From Dehalococcoidales bacterium (GTDB lineage: Bacteria > Chloroflexota > Dehalococcoidia > Dehalococcoidales > UBA5627): a stretch of DNA of 64,000 nucleotides. Position 1 is the first letter of the stretch. Every line of letters begins with the position of its first letter. The stretch spans positions 44,414 through 108,413 of the forward strand of contig JAQTUQ010000001.1 in NCBI GenBank assembly GCA_028707255.1, written 5' to 3'. The notes below the pieces were generated by a model, which saw only the letters and a program-made list of their open reading frames with translations, was not told where the DNA came from and ran no database searches. Position numbers and translations under genes: made by a program. Of this stretch, positions 45,880-55,322 are shown in pieces.

Positions 45880-46263
45880 TTAAAGGGCTTCCACCAGAGC
45901 TACGGCCAGAAAGACTGCGCCGAAAACTAAAGCCAGGATTAAAACGATGGCGGTGATAACCCATTCGCTTTGCGAAATCCTCTTGATTACCGCTTTTACC
46001 AGCGCTTCTTCGGCTTTAGCCAGGGCCTCTTCGGCTTGCCTTTTAGCTTCCTGGGCTACCCTCTCCCCGTTTTCCTTTGAATCTTTGGCTGCGGCAATGG
46101 CGTCTGCTGCCGCCCTTGCCGCCAGTCTGGCTGATTCCTGTGCTTCTCTTGAGGCTAAAATCGCCGACCTGATGTGTTCGTCCAGGTCATCCAGGATTTT
46201 TGGTAACGGTTTAACGAGAACTTTAGCGCCCGATTCTTCGGTTTGCATTACATCTTCACCCAT
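45880..46263 (-). CDS. Tail-anchored Ala-rich coiled-coil protein
   Basis: 127 residues. After a polar N-terminus it has LPKILDDLDEHIRSAILASR, a long Ala/Glu/Lys-rich helix to about residue 95, and a single C-terminal hydrophobic segment (VITAIVLILALVFGAVFLAV). This is a tail-anchored layout. AAGGAGGGG precedes the ATG. It is followed by the smaller soluble relative on the same strand; the two probably interact. Confidence 0.65.
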   Translation of the reverse strand: MGEDVMQTEESGAKVLVKPLPKILDDLDEHIRSAILASREAQESARLAARAAADAIAAAKDSKENGERVAQEAKRQAEEALAKAEEALVKAVIKRISQSEWVITAIVLILALVFGAVFLAVALVEAL

Positions 46264-46315
46264 GATGCCCCTCCTTAAAATGATTAAGAATAATCGACAC
46301 TATCAAACATCGCTT

Positions 46316-46486
46316 ATGCGACGTAAAATGACGAAGACACAAAAAGCAAACATCTTAAATAATCACAGGACGCCAAGAATAAGTTTAATACTAGCGGCGC
46401 GGGTAATCAATAGGTTTTTAGAGGTTAAAGAAGATTTTACGGAAATTATTATTAAAACTCCGCAGGGATTGGTCATTAAGAAATAA
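46316..46486 (+). CDS. Possible small ORF, uncertain
   Basis: 56 residues if the ATG at 46316 is used (MRRKMTKTQKANILNN...FTEIIIKTPQGLVIKK). There is no clear ribosome-binding site. It lies between the divergent coiled-coil gene and the tRNA-Glu terminator side. Composition is protein-like in the second half, but no family is recognised, and it may be chance. Confidence 0.25.
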   Translation: MRRKMTKTQKANILNNHRTPRISLILAARVINRFLEVKEDFTEIIIKTPQGLVIKK

Positions 46487-46499
46487 TATAAGGGGATTT

Positions 46500-46575
46500 T
46501 GGTACCCCCAAGCGGATTCGAACCGCTGTTGCCGGCGTGAAAGGCCAGTGTCCTGGGCCTCTAGACGATGGGGGC
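46500..46575 (-). tRNA. tRNA-Glu (TTC)
   Basis: Reads GCCCCCATCGTCTAGAGGCC on the minus strand, with anticodon loop CTTTCAC giving TTC, T arm GCGGTTCGAATCCGC, acceptor GCCCCCA/TGGGGGT, discriminator A and encoded CCA. 76 bases; the sequence closely resembles E. coli tRNA-Glu. Confidence 0.96.
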
Positions 46576-46823
46576 ACTGGAATAAGTATACCAAAGGTCG
46601 CTTTTGTTTTCAACGTTACCTAAGACCGATGCATTTTAAGTCCTGCGGTATCGGCGTAAACCAGTTGAAAGATAATCCTTTTCGTCTTTGTTGTCATCTG
46701 TCTATCTTCGCTCCGAACCGGCTGTAAACAAATTTCTCCGGTTGATCTATATACTTGCCAACAGCGGATAAACCGATATAATATAAAAACAGGGCCTTCT
46801 TAAAATAGTTGAGGAACAGGGGA

Positions 46824-47663
46824 ATGCACAGAGAATACCCGTCATTACCGGCTACCCGTTGCGGAAATACCGTTTTTAACTGGGGTAAACGCACCTATGT
46901 AATGGGCATCATCAATGTCAGCCCCGATTCTTTTTCAGGGGACGGGTTGTGCAGTTTCGACTCTGCAATCGCACAGGCAAAGCGATTTATCGACCAGGGG
47001 GCTGATATCATCGATGTCGGCGGGGAATCTACCAGGCCGGATTCGCAACCGGTTTCTGCAGAAGAAGAAACAGCCAGGGTGGTCCCGGTAATAGAAGCGC
47101 TCTCCCGTGAAATATGCGTTCCGATAAGCATAGATACCTATAAATCAGCCGTTGCCCGCTGTGCTGTTAAAGCCGGCGCTGGTATGATAAATGACGTCTG
47201 GGGATTAAAAAAATCCCCAGAACTGGCAGAGATTGCGGCTGAGGCAAAAATACCCATAATCATTACCAGCAACCAGCGGGATGAACCATGCCGGGATATA
47301 ATGTCGGCAGTAATCTTCGACCTTGAAGATAAAATCCGGCTGGCGGAGAATAGCGGAGTAAAGCCGGAAAATATTATAATTGACCCGGGTATCGGTTTCG
47401 GTAAAACGCTGGAGCAGAATCTTGAAATCGTCAGGCGGCTGGCTGAGCTTAAACTCTTGGGCAAGCCGATTTTACTGGGCACTTCGCGCAAGTCGCTTAT
47501 CGGGAAAGTGCTGGATTTACCGCCGGAACAGCGGCTGGAGGGGACGGCGGCAACGGTGGCCATTGGTATTGCCAACGGCACCGATATTATAAGAGTGCAC
47601 GATGTCGAACAGATGGTGCGGGTTTGCCGCATGAGCGATGCTATAATACGGAGAAAGGAATAA
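46824..47663 (+). CDS. folP: Dihydropteroate synthase
   Basis: I start at ATG 46824 rather than the upstream TTG in the track; GAGGAACAGGGG lies before it. 279 residues. Motifs VMGIINVSPDSFSGDG and ADIIDVGGESTRPDS bind the pterin, and GTSRKSLIGKVL is near the C-terminus. It joins p-aminobenzoate to the pterin pyrophosphate in folate synthesis. It is five bases upstream of folK and likely an operon with queD. Confidence 0.95.
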   Translation: MHREYPSLPATRCGNTVFNWGKRTYVMGIINVSPDSFSGDGLCSFDSAIAQAKRFIDQGADIIDVGGESTRPDSQPVSAEEETARVVPVIEALSREICVPISIDTYKSAVARCAVKAGAGMINDVWGLKKSPELAEIAAEAKIPIIITSNQRDEPCRDIMSAVIFDLEDKIRLAENSGVKPENIIIDPGIGFGKTLEQNLEIVRRLAELKLLGKPILLGTSRKSLIGKVLDLPPEQRLEGTAATVAIGIANGTDIIRVHDVEQMVRVCRMSDAIIRRKE

Positions 47664-47668
47664 AATAA

Positions 47669-48172
47669 ATGGCAGCAATGAAATATACAACGGTATATTT
47701 AGGGCTGGGTTCCAACCTGGGAGACCGCAAGGATAACCTGGACAAAGCGATAGACTATCTATCACAGAGGATACGCATAACTGCGAAATCCTCCATATAC
47801 GATACCGAGGCGATGGAGAACCGTGAACAGCCGCGCTTTCTAAACATGGTTTGCCAGGCGCAAACAATCTTTAAGCCGCAGGACATCTTGATGCTGGCAA
47901 AGTCTATCGAACGCAAAATGGGGCGTCAGCCGAACTCCCACAATGCTCCCCGCCCGATCGATATCGATATCCTGCTTTACGGTGATGAAGTAATCGATAC
48001 TCCGGAATTAAACATCCCGCATCCCTCTTTACCTAACCGGGCGTTTGCGCTGGTCCCCCTGGCGGAAATCGTCCCCAACCTGGTGCATCCGGTCACCAAA
48101 AAGACTATGAACACCATGCTTACGGAACTTGAAAACGGCATTCAGGGCGTTATGAAGATAAACTGCCCGTAG
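47669..48172 (+). CDS. folK: 2-amino-4-hydroxy-6-hydroxymethyldihydropteridine pyrophosphokinase
   Basis: 167 residues. GLGSNLGDRKDNLDKAIDYL starts the fold and RPIDIDILLYGDEVI is the ATP/metal motif. It makes the pyrophosphorylated pterin used by FolP. Two ATGs four codons apart could serve as start; the track's first is used. The folP-folK order is classical. Confidence 0.95.
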   Translation: MAAMKYTTVYLGLGSNLGDRKDNLDKAIDYLSQRIRITAKSSIYDTEAMENREQPRFLNMVCQAQTIFKPQDILMLAKSIERKMGRQPNSHNAPRPIDIDILLYGDEVIDTPELNIPHPSLPNRAFALVPLAEIVPNLVHPVTKKTMNTMLTELENGIQGVMKINCP

Positions 48173-48319
48173 GTTTTTTATCAATCAAAAGTATGAATAT
48201 TGATTCAGCCGCTTCCTTCGACAGGCTCAGGATGAGCGGCTTGTTAATTTAATTCCGCTCGACCGAGGAGACTGGATGTATCCCGAAAAAAGGTGAGTCA
48301 ACAAGTAAAGGATTATAAA

Positions 48320-48691
48320 ATGTTTAAATTATCTGTAGAACAGCACTTCGATGCCGCCCATGCCCTGAGGGGTTATAAGGGCAAGTGCGAGAATTTGCAC
48401 GGCCACCGTTTTCAGGTGAAGGTTAAAGTCACATCATCACAACTGGATGACATCGGGCTGGCTTTCGACTTTAGCGAATTGAAAAGGATTTTACAAGAAG
48501 TGCTTTCCCGGTTCGACCATGCCAATCTGAACGAAACGCCGCCGTTCGATAAAATCAATCCCTCTTCGGAAAACATCGCCCGCACCGTCTACGAGGCGAT
48601 GAAAATCGAGCTGAAAGATGCGCCGGTCAAGCTGGCTGCCGTCAAGGTGTGGGAATCGCCGGAGAGCGCCGTGGAGTACCGGGAGGATTGA
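48320..48691 (+). CDS. queD: 6-carboxytetrahydropterin synthase (QueD/PTPS family)
   Basis: I choose ATG 48320 (MFKLSVEQHFDAAHAL), preceded by AAGGA, over the GTG at 48293; 123 residues. Zinc His are in HFDAAHAL and ENLHGHRFQ, and the catalytic Cys is in KGKCENLHGH. The family makes 6-carboxytetrahydropterin for queuosine. The DAAHAL...CENLHGH pattern fits QueD, though a folate-pathway PTPS-III that would bypass FolB is worth considering given the folP-folK neighbours. Confidence 0.82.
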   Translation: MFKLSVEQHFDAAHALRGYKGKCENLHGHRFQVKVKVTSSQLDDIGLAFDFSELKRILQEVLSRFDHANLNETPPFDKINPSSENIARTVYEAMKIELKDAPVKLAAVKVWESPESAVEYRED

Positions 48692-48693
48692 AC

Positions 48694-49278
48694 CTATAGC
48701 AGGTGGCTGATTAGAATCCGGAGTCCGATAGCAATCAAGACAAGCCCGCCGATAAGTTCCGCCCGCTTGCCGAGCACTTTGCCGGCTTTCCTGCCCAGCA
48801 GAAATCCAAGTATCGAAATCAGGAAGGCGGTTACGCCGATAACTCCGCTGGCTACGGCAATGTTTACTTCGAGGAAGGCGAACGTCAATCCCACCGCCAA
48901 AGCGTCTATGCTGGTGGCAATCGACAGGGTTAAAAGGGTGCTCAACTTTGTAATATCGGTCGTGCATTCTTTATCTTCCTTGCGGAAGGATTCCCAGACC
49001 ATCTGGCCGCCGATAAAAGCTAAAAGCCCGAAAGCCAGCCAGTGGTCGTAGTCGGCAATCAGGTCGACGACGGTTTGTCCCGCCAGCCATCCGAGAAGCG
49101 GCATCAGGGCTTGAAAAATACCGAACGATAAAGAAGCGATTATAACCTGTTTTCTGGAAACAGACTTCATGGCAATGCATCCGCTGAAAGCAACGGCGAA
49201 GCAATCAGCCGAAAGGCCGATTGCAATTATAAATATGGAGATTAAATCAAGGCTATCCATCTGGTCGATTGTGTCCAA
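48694..49278 (-). CDS. mntP: Manganese efflux pump MntP
   Basis: 194 residues with six transmembrane segments in two repeats. Conserved acidic residues lie in AIGLSADCFAVAFSG (TM1) and ATSIDALAVGLTFA (TM4). MntP exports Mn2+. No yybP-ykoY riboswitch is evident in the 300-base upstream gap. Its stop is two bases from the convergent queD stop. Confidence 0.9.
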   Translation of the reverse strand: MDTIDQMDSLDLISIFIIAIGLSADCFAVAFSGCIAMKSVSRKQVIIASLSFGIFQALMPLLGWLAGQTVVDLIADYDHWLAFGLLAFIGGQMVWESFRKEDKECTTDITKLSTLLTLSIATSIDALAVGLTFAFLEVNIAVASGVIGVTAFLISILGFLLGRKAGKVLGKRAELIGGLVLIAIGLRILISHLL

Positions 49279-49578
49279 AATGCGATTCTTAATTATATGG
49301 TTATTATCAAGTCGCTATGGATTCGACAAGCTTCCTTCGAGAACCTCAGGACAGGCACCATGAGCGACTCGGTTAATTTTAGTTCGTTCTGTGTGCTTAA
49401 TTTGCAAAAAGCAGATTGATTAAAGCATAATAACTAAAATTTTTCAAAAAAATACTTGTAATTATTCCGTAAATAAGATTATTATTGTTAGACTTCGATT
49501 TGTGATACTTGACAGGCTGGGGTAAAATATTTGTTTATAAAAAAAGTTATTAGTTCAGGGATGGAATAAATAATAATC
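49279..49578. other. Divergent intergenic region mntP / TPR gene
   Basis: About 300 bases with no gene. Near 49330-49366 there is CTTCCTTCGAGAACCTCAGG followed by ACAGGCACC and ATGAGCGA, a member of the scattered CTCAGG..GAGCG repeat type. The right side (49420-49560) is AT rich and probably holds the promoter for the TPR gene. Confidence 0.45.
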
Positions 49579-50412
49579 ATGTCGTATGAAAAAGAAGAAC
49601 AAGCCAGGTTAATGAGGCAACAGAGTAAAAATGCCATAGCTCTGGCTATGGAAGGTCGCTGGCGTGAAGCTGTTGAGGCCAATAAAGCCATCATAGATAA
49701 CTTTCCTGACGATGTGGATTCCTTCAATCGGCTGGGTCGCGCTTATATGGAACTTGGGGAATATACGGCTGCCAGTGAAGCCTATACGCGTGCCAGGCAA
49801 CTGGACCCTCACAACAATATTGCCGAAAAGAACCTGCACCGCATTGCTCACCTTATCGAAACGGGAGCTATACCCGAAGAGAATGCTTCGAGGGTGGAAC
49901 CGAATGTATTTATCGAGGAAACCGGCAAAGCCGGTGTAGTAAAATTGTTTCATCTGGCTCCCAAGAAGGATTTGGCCAGGGTAGATGCCGGCGACAGGGT
50001 GCTTTTAAAAATAGCCGATTCGAATCTCGTGGTGGAAAACAGCCACAATGAATATCTTGGTTTGATTGAACTCAGGCACAGCCAGCGGCTTATTAGATTG
50101 ATGAACGGCGGCAACCAGTATTCAGCGACGGTCATCAGCGTTTCCGATGATAACCTGGCAATAATCATCAGGGAGACCTATCAGCACCCGTCACAGTTTG
50201 GGCAACTCTCTTTCCCTTCCAAAGGCATCAACAATATCAGGCCTTATGTCAGCGATAAGTTGTTGAGACGAAGGCTGGAGTATGACGATTCACTGACCGA
50301 TCTGGAATATACAGCCGACAGTGGTGAGGATGTAGACCTGCTGTCAGAAGAAATAACGGAAGACAGCGGCGATAGCGATGAACTCGGTGAAGAAGACGAG
50401 CAGGAGGTTTAA
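49579..50412 (+). CDS. TPR-repeat protein
   Basis: 277 residues. An N-terminal helical domain includes two to three tetratricopeptide repeats (AMEGRWREAVEANKAIID and AYMELGEYTAASEAYTRA). Residues about 115-235 are a mixed beta region with LLKIADSNLVVENSHNEYLG, reminiscent of a HIRAN-like or small beta domain that I cannot name surely. The C-terminus (about 240-277) is very acidic. It ends six bases before gyrA and is likely cotranscribed with it. Confidence 0.75.
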   Translation: MSYEKEEQARLMRQQSKNAIALAMEGRWREAVEANKAIIDNFPDDVDSFNRLGRAYMELGEYTAASEAYTRARQLDPHNNIAEKNLHRIAHLIETGAIPEENASRVEPNVFIEETGKAGVVKLFHLAPKKDLARVDAGDRVLLKIADSNLVVENSHNEYLGLIELRHSQRLIRLMNGGNQYSATVISVSDDNLAIIIRETYQHPSQFGQLSFPSKGINNIRPYVSDKLLRRRLEYDDSLTDLEYTADSGEDVDLLSEEITEDSGDSDELGEEDEQEV

Positions 50413-50418
50413 AGCGAT

Positions 50419-52869
50419 ATGAGTGCAGGTAACATTAGGGATATTAAAATCGATGAAGAGGTAAAAAGCTCTTATCTCGATTATGCTATGAGCGTTATAG
50501 TTTCCAGGGCTTTGCCCGACGTACGTGACGGCTTAAAGCCGGTGCACCGCCGTATCCTGTACGCCATGCAGGGACTGGGGCTTTACCATTCGACTCCGCA
50601 CAAGAAAAGCGCCCGTGTCGTCGGTGAAGTACTTGGTAAATATCATCCGCACGGCGATTCCTCGGTATACGATGCCATGGTACGCATGGCGCAGCCTTTC
50701 TCGATGAGGCATACATTGGTAGACGGGCAGGGAAACTTCGGCAGTGTCGATAACGACCCCCCGGCGGCTATGCGTTACACCGAGGTACGCCTTGAGACTA
50801 TTGCCGAGCAGATGCTGGCGGATCTGGATAAAGATACGGTGGATTTCATGCCCAACTTCGACGACAGCCTGCAGGAACCGGTGGTTCTTCCCAGCCGTAT
50901 TCCCAATCTCTTAATCAATGGTAGTTCAGGTATCGCTGTCGGTATGGCGACCAATATTCCGCCGCACAATTTAAACGAGGTCTGCGATGCCCTAACTTAT
51001 CTGATCGACAATCCCGATGCCGGGGTCGATGAGCTGATGAAATATATAAAAGGCCCCGATTTCCCCACCGGAGGCGTTATTTTAGGCAGGGACGGCATTG
51101 TCAGTGCTTATGCTACCGGTCATGGAAAGGTCTTGGTAAGAGCCAAGGCTTATTACGAAGAATCTACAACCGGGCGACAGCAGATAATAGTAACCGAATT
51201 GCCTTACCAGACAAACAAGGCGGCGCTGGTGGAAAAAATTGCCGAACTGGTTAAGGATAAAAAGATTGCCGGAATCAGTGACCTGCGCGATGAATCGGAC
51301 AGGGACGGGTTACGCATAGTAATCGAACTGAAGAAAGAGGCCCAGTCACGCCAGGTATTAAACGCTCTATATAAATATACCGCCATGCAGTCCTCGTTCT
51401 TCGTGAATATGCTGGCGCTGGTAGACGGGCAGCCGCGTGTAATCAGCCTTAAAGAGGCCTTGCAGTATTTCCTCGATTTCCGTCATGAAGTGCTGACGCG
51501 CCGCACCCGTTTCGAGCTAAAGGGAGCGCAGGACAGGGCTCATATTCTCGAAGGCTTGAAGAAAGCGCTGGACTTTATCGATGAAGTCATCAAGACCATC
51601 CGCCAGTCTAAATCGGCGGAAGATGCCCGCAAAGAATTGATGTCCAAATTCGAACTGTCGCAGATTCAGGCACAGGCCATCCTCGACATGCAGTTGAGGC
51701 GTCTGGCCAGTCTTGAAAGACAGAAGATACTCGAAGAATATGAAGCAGTACTTAAGACAATCGCTTATCTGGAAGATTTACTTGCCAATCCGCGCAAGAT
51801 GATGATTCTGGTAAAGGATGAACTGGGAGAATTGAAATCCAAGTCCGGTAATCCGCGCCAGACCGAAATCAGCATTCAGGAAGCGCTCGATTTTAGCGAG
51901 GAAGACCTGATTCCGCACCAGAGAATGGTAGTCACTTTAAGCGAGCGCGGTTTCGTAAAGAGAGTGCCTTCCAAAGCCTATACCCTGCAGCACCGTGGCG
52001 GCAAAGGAATCATCGGCATGGTAACCCGCGAACTGGATGCCGTCAGGTTCCTGGTGGTTGGCGATACACACGATACGCTGTTATTCTTTACGGACAAGGG
52101 CAAGGTTTTCTGCACCAAGTGCCACGAGGTACCGGTAGATATCTCGCGTATCTCGAAAGGCATGGCGGTGGTAAACCTGTTCCCGATTCCGCAGGGCGAA
52201 AGGGTAACTGCGGTGATTGCGGTCAGCGAATTCAAGGAAGATAACTTCCTGCTGATGGCTACCGCTAACGGCGAGGTTAAAAAGACGTCGGTCGACAGTT
52301 TCAGCGCGGTACGCTCAAGCGGACTGATTGCCATGGATTTAACCAGGGGAGACAGCCTGGTCGCCGTGTGCCAGGGTAAAGAGACGGACGACGTGCTGAT
52401 GATTACTAAAAAAGGCCAGTCCATCAGGTTCCCCATTTCCGAATTGAGAACCAGTTTGAGAGCCAGCGGCGGTGTCTGTGGTATCAAACTGGAAAAGGAT
52501 GACAGGGTAGTCAGCATGGATGTGGCGCAACCCGGCTCATTCGTACTCACGGTCACTTCGGGTGGGCATGGCAAACTGACTCCCATCGAGGACTATCCGT
52601 TGCAGCATCGCGCCGGTAGCGGTGTAATCACTTTCAAGATAGTGGAAAAGACCGGTGACGTGGCGGCAGCCCGTGCGGTAACCCCGGATCAGCAGGTGAT
52701 GATAATCTCCGCCAACGGGATTATCACTCTAACTCCTGTAAAGGAAAAAGACCCGCGGCTGGGAATCACGATACAGGGCAGGAGCACCCAGGGCGTGCGC
52801 CTGATGAAGCTGGAGGCAAGTGACAGCGTGGTTGCCATCACCGCTTACGATGGCGAAGACAGAGAGTAA
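50419..52869 (+). CDS. gyrA: DNA gyrase subunit A
   Basis: 816 residues. The DNA-cleavage domain has the catalytic Tyr in [13 protein letters not shown] and starts [15 protein letters not shown]. The C-terminal beta-pinwheel contains a GyrA box written QHRGGKG, one residue off the QRRGGKG consensus; pinwheel blades follow to 816. It breaks and rejoins DNA with GyrB. Plus strand, with the TPR gene upstream and a terminator downstream. Confidence 0.96.
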   Translation: MSAGNIRDIKIDEEVKSSYLDYAMSVIVSRALPDVRDGLKPVHRRILYAMQGLGLYHSTPHKKSARVVGEVLGKYHPHGDSSVYDAMVRMAQPFSMRHTLVDGQGNFGSVDNDPPAAMRYTEVRLETIAEQMLADLDKDTVDFMPNFDDSLQEPVVLPSRIPNLLINGSSGIAVGMATNIPPHNLNEVCDALTYLIDNPDAGVDELMKYIKGPDFPTGGVILGRDGIVSAYATGHGKVLVRAKAYYEESTTGRQQIIVTELPYQTNKAALVEKIAELVKDKKIAGISDLRDESDRDGLRIVIELKKEAQSRQVLNALYKYTAMQSSFFVNMLALVDGQPRVISLKEALQYFLDFRHEVLTRRTRFELKGAQDRAHILEGLKKALDFIDEVIKTIRQSKSAEDARKELMSKFELSQIQAQAILDMQLRRLASLERQKILEEYEAVLKTIAYLEDLLANPRKMMILVKDELGELKSKSGNPRQTEISIQEALDFSEEDLIPHQRMVVTLSERGFVKRVPSKAYTLQHRGGKGIIGMVTRELDAVRFLVVGDTHDTLLFFTDKGKVFCTKCHEVPVDISRISKGMAVVNLFPIPQGERVTAVIAVSEFKEDNFLLMATANGEVKKTSVDSFSAVRSSGLIAMDLTRGDSLVAVCQGKETDDVLMITKKGQSIRFPISELRTSLRASGGVCGIKLEKDDRVVSMDVAQPGSFVLTVTSGGHGKLTPIEDYPLQHRAGSGVITFKIVEKTGDVAAARAVTPDQQVMIISANGIITLTPVKEKDPRLGITIQGRSTQGVRLMKLEASDSVVAITAYDGEDRE

Positions 52870-52892
52870 CGTTTTCTTGATAAAAGGATATG

Positions 52893-52930
52893 AAAAGGGG
52901 CTGTCCCGACATCGGGACAGCCCCTTTTGT
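52893..52930 (+). terminator. Rho-independent terminator after gyrA
   Basis: GGGGCTGTCCCGA / TCGGGACAGCCCC stem with a very small loop, followed by TTTTG; a long, GC-rich stem of 13 bp. Confidence 0.9.
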
Positions 52931-52972
52931 GTTTTTAAACCTGAGATAGAGGAAAACTTAATCTGTCAATAT

Positions 52973-54379
52973 CTAATTCAGCATAGCCATTAGTGTAGTA
53001 TGAAAGCCATCAATGGATAAAGCGCTTACCATTTCTTTTTTGATTTCTTCCGAAAATGCATTGAAGTATGCCTGCGGGTCAGCGGCTTTGATGGTATAAA
53101 GCCACCTGTATAACGCTCCGTCAACATCCTCCACCACAACTCCTTCCCCGTTTATTCCCCTTGTATCGACATAAACATCAAGCCCCGCACCGGTATTGCT
53201 GTAATGCAACACTCCGTTGTTAAAACCATAACTGACCATCTTAGTAGATGTTACTACAGTGACGTTAGAAGTAATATTTTCGAAATAATTCTTGATAGCC
53301 TGCTGACCTTCTTCCGGTAGAGCATTGAAGAAAATTATCGGGTCGGATGAATAGCTGAATAATTCCATAACCTCTCTAATTGCAGCAGGGTCGCTCCAAT
53401 CTTCATCACCGGTAATGGATTCTATGGCATCTTCAACAGGGATGATATCGAAGCCTAATTCATAGACTTCCTTTTCCCACCCCGATAGTAGATTGCCTGA
53501 GTAGTCCAGCGGGAGTTCTATGGTGATATCCGCATCGAAATTATAGTAACTGGTTACATGAGTCGTTATATATTTATCACTCTGAACAACCTGTTTTATC
53601 TGGCGTATCAAATAATCGTCCTTCCCTATCCATATTTCAACCTTGGTATCGCCAATCTTCAGGGTTCCAATGTAGTGCAGACAGGTTACGCCGTCTATCA
53701 CTTCGTCATCCATCTGCTCCAGTTCTTCCATAAACTCCAGCATTGCCACAGCATGCTCCTTGCTCATGGTACCGCCATTTCCATAAAATAAATAATACAG
53801 GTCGCCGGCCGTCTGCAACAGAAAATTCTTATCCTCCGATTGATAATATTGATAAACTCCGTCATAATATATCTCGTAGTTCTCTATTATGCGGCTGACA
53901 ACACCGTTATTGGTGGAATTATAGGAACGGCTATAAGTTAAATGTGCAAGGTCCGGTAAGATAAACTTAAATATCTTCTCTGTAGCAGCTTGTTCGATAT
54001 CAGGGTTATCGATATTTACTGTTATATTGGAACTTTTGACACAATAGGATTGTATATTTTCGCTCGCCTCTTTCGCCTTGGCAAGTAAAGTGACGTAACC
54101 GTTGTTTCCACCCCACGGCTGCAAGACAAACAACATGGCTACGATAGCCACAACTGAAAGTGCAAATACAGCGGGGCGCAGCCAGTTATTCCTATTAACC
54201 CCTTTAATCGTATTCATAATGGGAATCCTTCTCCTTTTTACGGCTTCCGCCGTTTTATTCGAGGCGGATTCATAATTTTTTAATAAAACCGTTTTCAAGA
54301 GCCTTCGGTGAGTATGAAGTTCGGCCTCCGGAAGCCGGGCGCTCTCCAACTTTTTTATTAAATCCTCATTTTTCATCAT
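52973..54379 (-). CDS. Membrane-anchored putative anti-sigma or sensor protein
   Basis: 468 residues. The cytoplasmic N-terminal part of about 70 residues is charged, followed by one transmembrane helix (PAVFALSVVAIVAMLFVLQ) and a large extracytoplasmic region of about 375 residues with MucB/LolA-like beta-rich composition (VDGVTCLHYIGTL, ADITIELPLDYSGNL). Layout and adjacency to the ECF sigma gene suggest an anti-sigma factor; the sequence itself has no classic zinc HxxxCxxC motif. It starts about 30 bases after the sigma stop. Confidence 0.65.
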   Translation of the reverse strand: MMKNEDLIKKLESARLPEAELHTHRRLLKTVLLKNYESASNKTAEAVKRRRIPIMNTIKGVNRNNWLRPAVFALSVVAIVAMLFVLQPWGGNNGYVTLLAKAKEASENIQSYCVKSSNITVNIDNPDIEQAATEKIFKFILPDLAHLTYSRSYNSTNNGVVSRIIENYEIYYDGVYQYYQSEDKNFLLQTAGDLYYLFYGNGGTMSKEHAVAMLEFMEELEQMDDEVIDGVTCLHYIGTLKIGDTKVEIWIGKDDYLIRQIKQVVQSDKYITTHVTSYYNFDADITIELPLDYSGNLLSGWEKEVYELGFDIIPVEDAIESITGDEDWSDPAAIREVMELFSYSSDPIIFFNALPEEGQQAIKNYFENITSNVTVVTSTKMVSYGFNNGVLHYSNTGAGLDVYVDTRGINGEGVVVEDVDGALYRWLYTIKAADPQAYFNAFSEEIKKEMVSALSIDGFHTTLMAMLN

Positions 54380-54390
54380 CCACCTCTATA

Positions 54391-54422
54391 AAGGATAACC
54401 GTTGAGTTTCTAAAAAGTTGCA
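54391..54422 (-). promoter_or_regulatory. Putative ECF-sigma promoter upstream of the anti-sigma gene
   Basis: On the minus strand TGCAACTTTTT-N11-GGTTATCCTT. Both blocks (11 and 10 bases) and the 11-base spacer length are identical to the element before the sigma gene; the spacer sequences differ. The TGCAAC block overlaps the sigma stop codon. Confidence 0.6.
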
Positions 54423-54982
54423 TTGTCTTCCATCAATTTTTTAAGTTGTTTCAGTCCGCGGTGCAGCAGGGATTTTACGGTTCCTTCACGTTTCCCCAGT
54501 ATGATGCAGATTTCGCCGGGAGATTTTTTCTCGAAGTATTTTAATACAATCACTTCCTGGTAAATGTTGGGTAGTTTAACTATGCACCTATGCAATAAAA
54601 GGAAGTCTTCGTGTTTTTGTATATCGGCTTCGAGGCGCGCTATTTCATCGTTAACGGTAACATCCGTGATAATCTCTGAAATTATCATGTCCTGCTTAAT
54701 CAGATTCAGCTGCTTGTTGCGCCTGTACCCGTTGTTGATTTCGTGACCTGCGATGCGGTACAGGTAAGCAGAGAAGGAAATGTTGCGCCATTGGAAGCGT
54801 TTGATTGTTTGAAGAGCCTTGAGAAATACTTCGGAGGTTATATCCTTCGCCGTCTCTACGCTGGCTGTTCTGTTAAGGACATAACCGAAAACTTTTTTGT
54901 AATACTCATCATAAAGCAAACCGAATGCGTCCGCATCGGTCTTCGCTTTGAAAACCAGCTCTTTTTCCTGCTCTAAGTCCAT
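54410..54982 (-). CDS. RNA polymerase ECF-type sigma factor
   Basis: 190 residues. Sigma region 2 runs FGLLYDEYYKKVFGYVLNRT to SEVFLKALQTIKRF; region 4 is IYQEVIVLKYFEKKSPGEIC and GKREGTVKSLLHRGLKQLKK. There are no regions 1 or 3, as in ECF factors. It directs RNA polymerase to stress or signal-specific promoters. The downstream gene is a membrane protein likely acting as its control partner. Confidence 0.92.
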   Translation of the reverse strand: MDLEQEKELVFKAKTDADAFGLLYDEYYKKVFGYVLNRTASVETAKDITSEVFLKALQTIKRFQWRNISFSAYLYRIAGHEINNGYRRNKQLNLIKQDMIISEIITDVTVNDEIARLEADIQKHEDFLLLHRCIVKLPNIYQEVIVLKYFEKKSPGEICIILGKREGTVKSLLHRGLKQLKKLMEDNATF

Positions 54983-54992
54983 TATGTCTTAT

Positions 54993-55024
54993 AAGGATAA
55001 CCCATTTTAAGACAAAAAGTTGCA
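54993..55024 (-). promoter_or_regulatory. Putative ECF-sigma autoregulatory promoter
   Basis: TGCAACTTTTT-N11-GGTTATCCTT on the minus strand, ending about ten bases before the sigma ATG at 54982. Start would be nearly leaderless if transcription starts within the usual distance. The AAC in the -35 block is common in ECF promoters. Identical block-spacing-block to the 54391 site. Confidence 0.6.
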
Positions 55025-55118
55025 TTAATTTGGCCGAAATCGAGGAAAAATTTTTTGAAAAGGGGGAAGGCCGCATCAGCAGTGCAGGCTTCCCCCTCGA
55101 ATTGTCATTATTTATTTT

Positions 55119-55292
55119 CTACGATACTTCTAAAGCATCCATCGGGCATACATCGATGCACGCCTTGTCGCTTTCGCACTTGCCGGCATCGGTTACTTTG
55201 CAAACGCCGCCGTCGAGGTAAAGGATTTTTTGCGGGCATACGTCCGTGCAGGCTCCGCAACCGATGCAAGATTGTTCGTCGATTTTAACCAT
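55119..55292 (-). CDS. 2[4Fe-4S] ferredoxin
   Basis: 57 residues, below the track cutoff. MVKIDEQSCIGCGACTDVCP provides the first CxxCxxCxxxCP motif and CESDKACIDVCP the second (with CxxxxxCxxxCP spacing). It is a small soluble electron carrier. It is 30 bases downstream of the radical SAM gene on the same strand and may be its electron donor. GAGGGGG precedes the ATG at a rather long distance. Confidence 0.92.
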   Translation of the reverse strand: MVKIDEQSCIGCGACTDVCPQKILYLDGGVCKVTDAGKCESDKACIDVCPMDALEVS

Positions 55293-55322
55293 TTTTTTAG
55301 TTGTTTCCCCCTCTTCTGAAAT

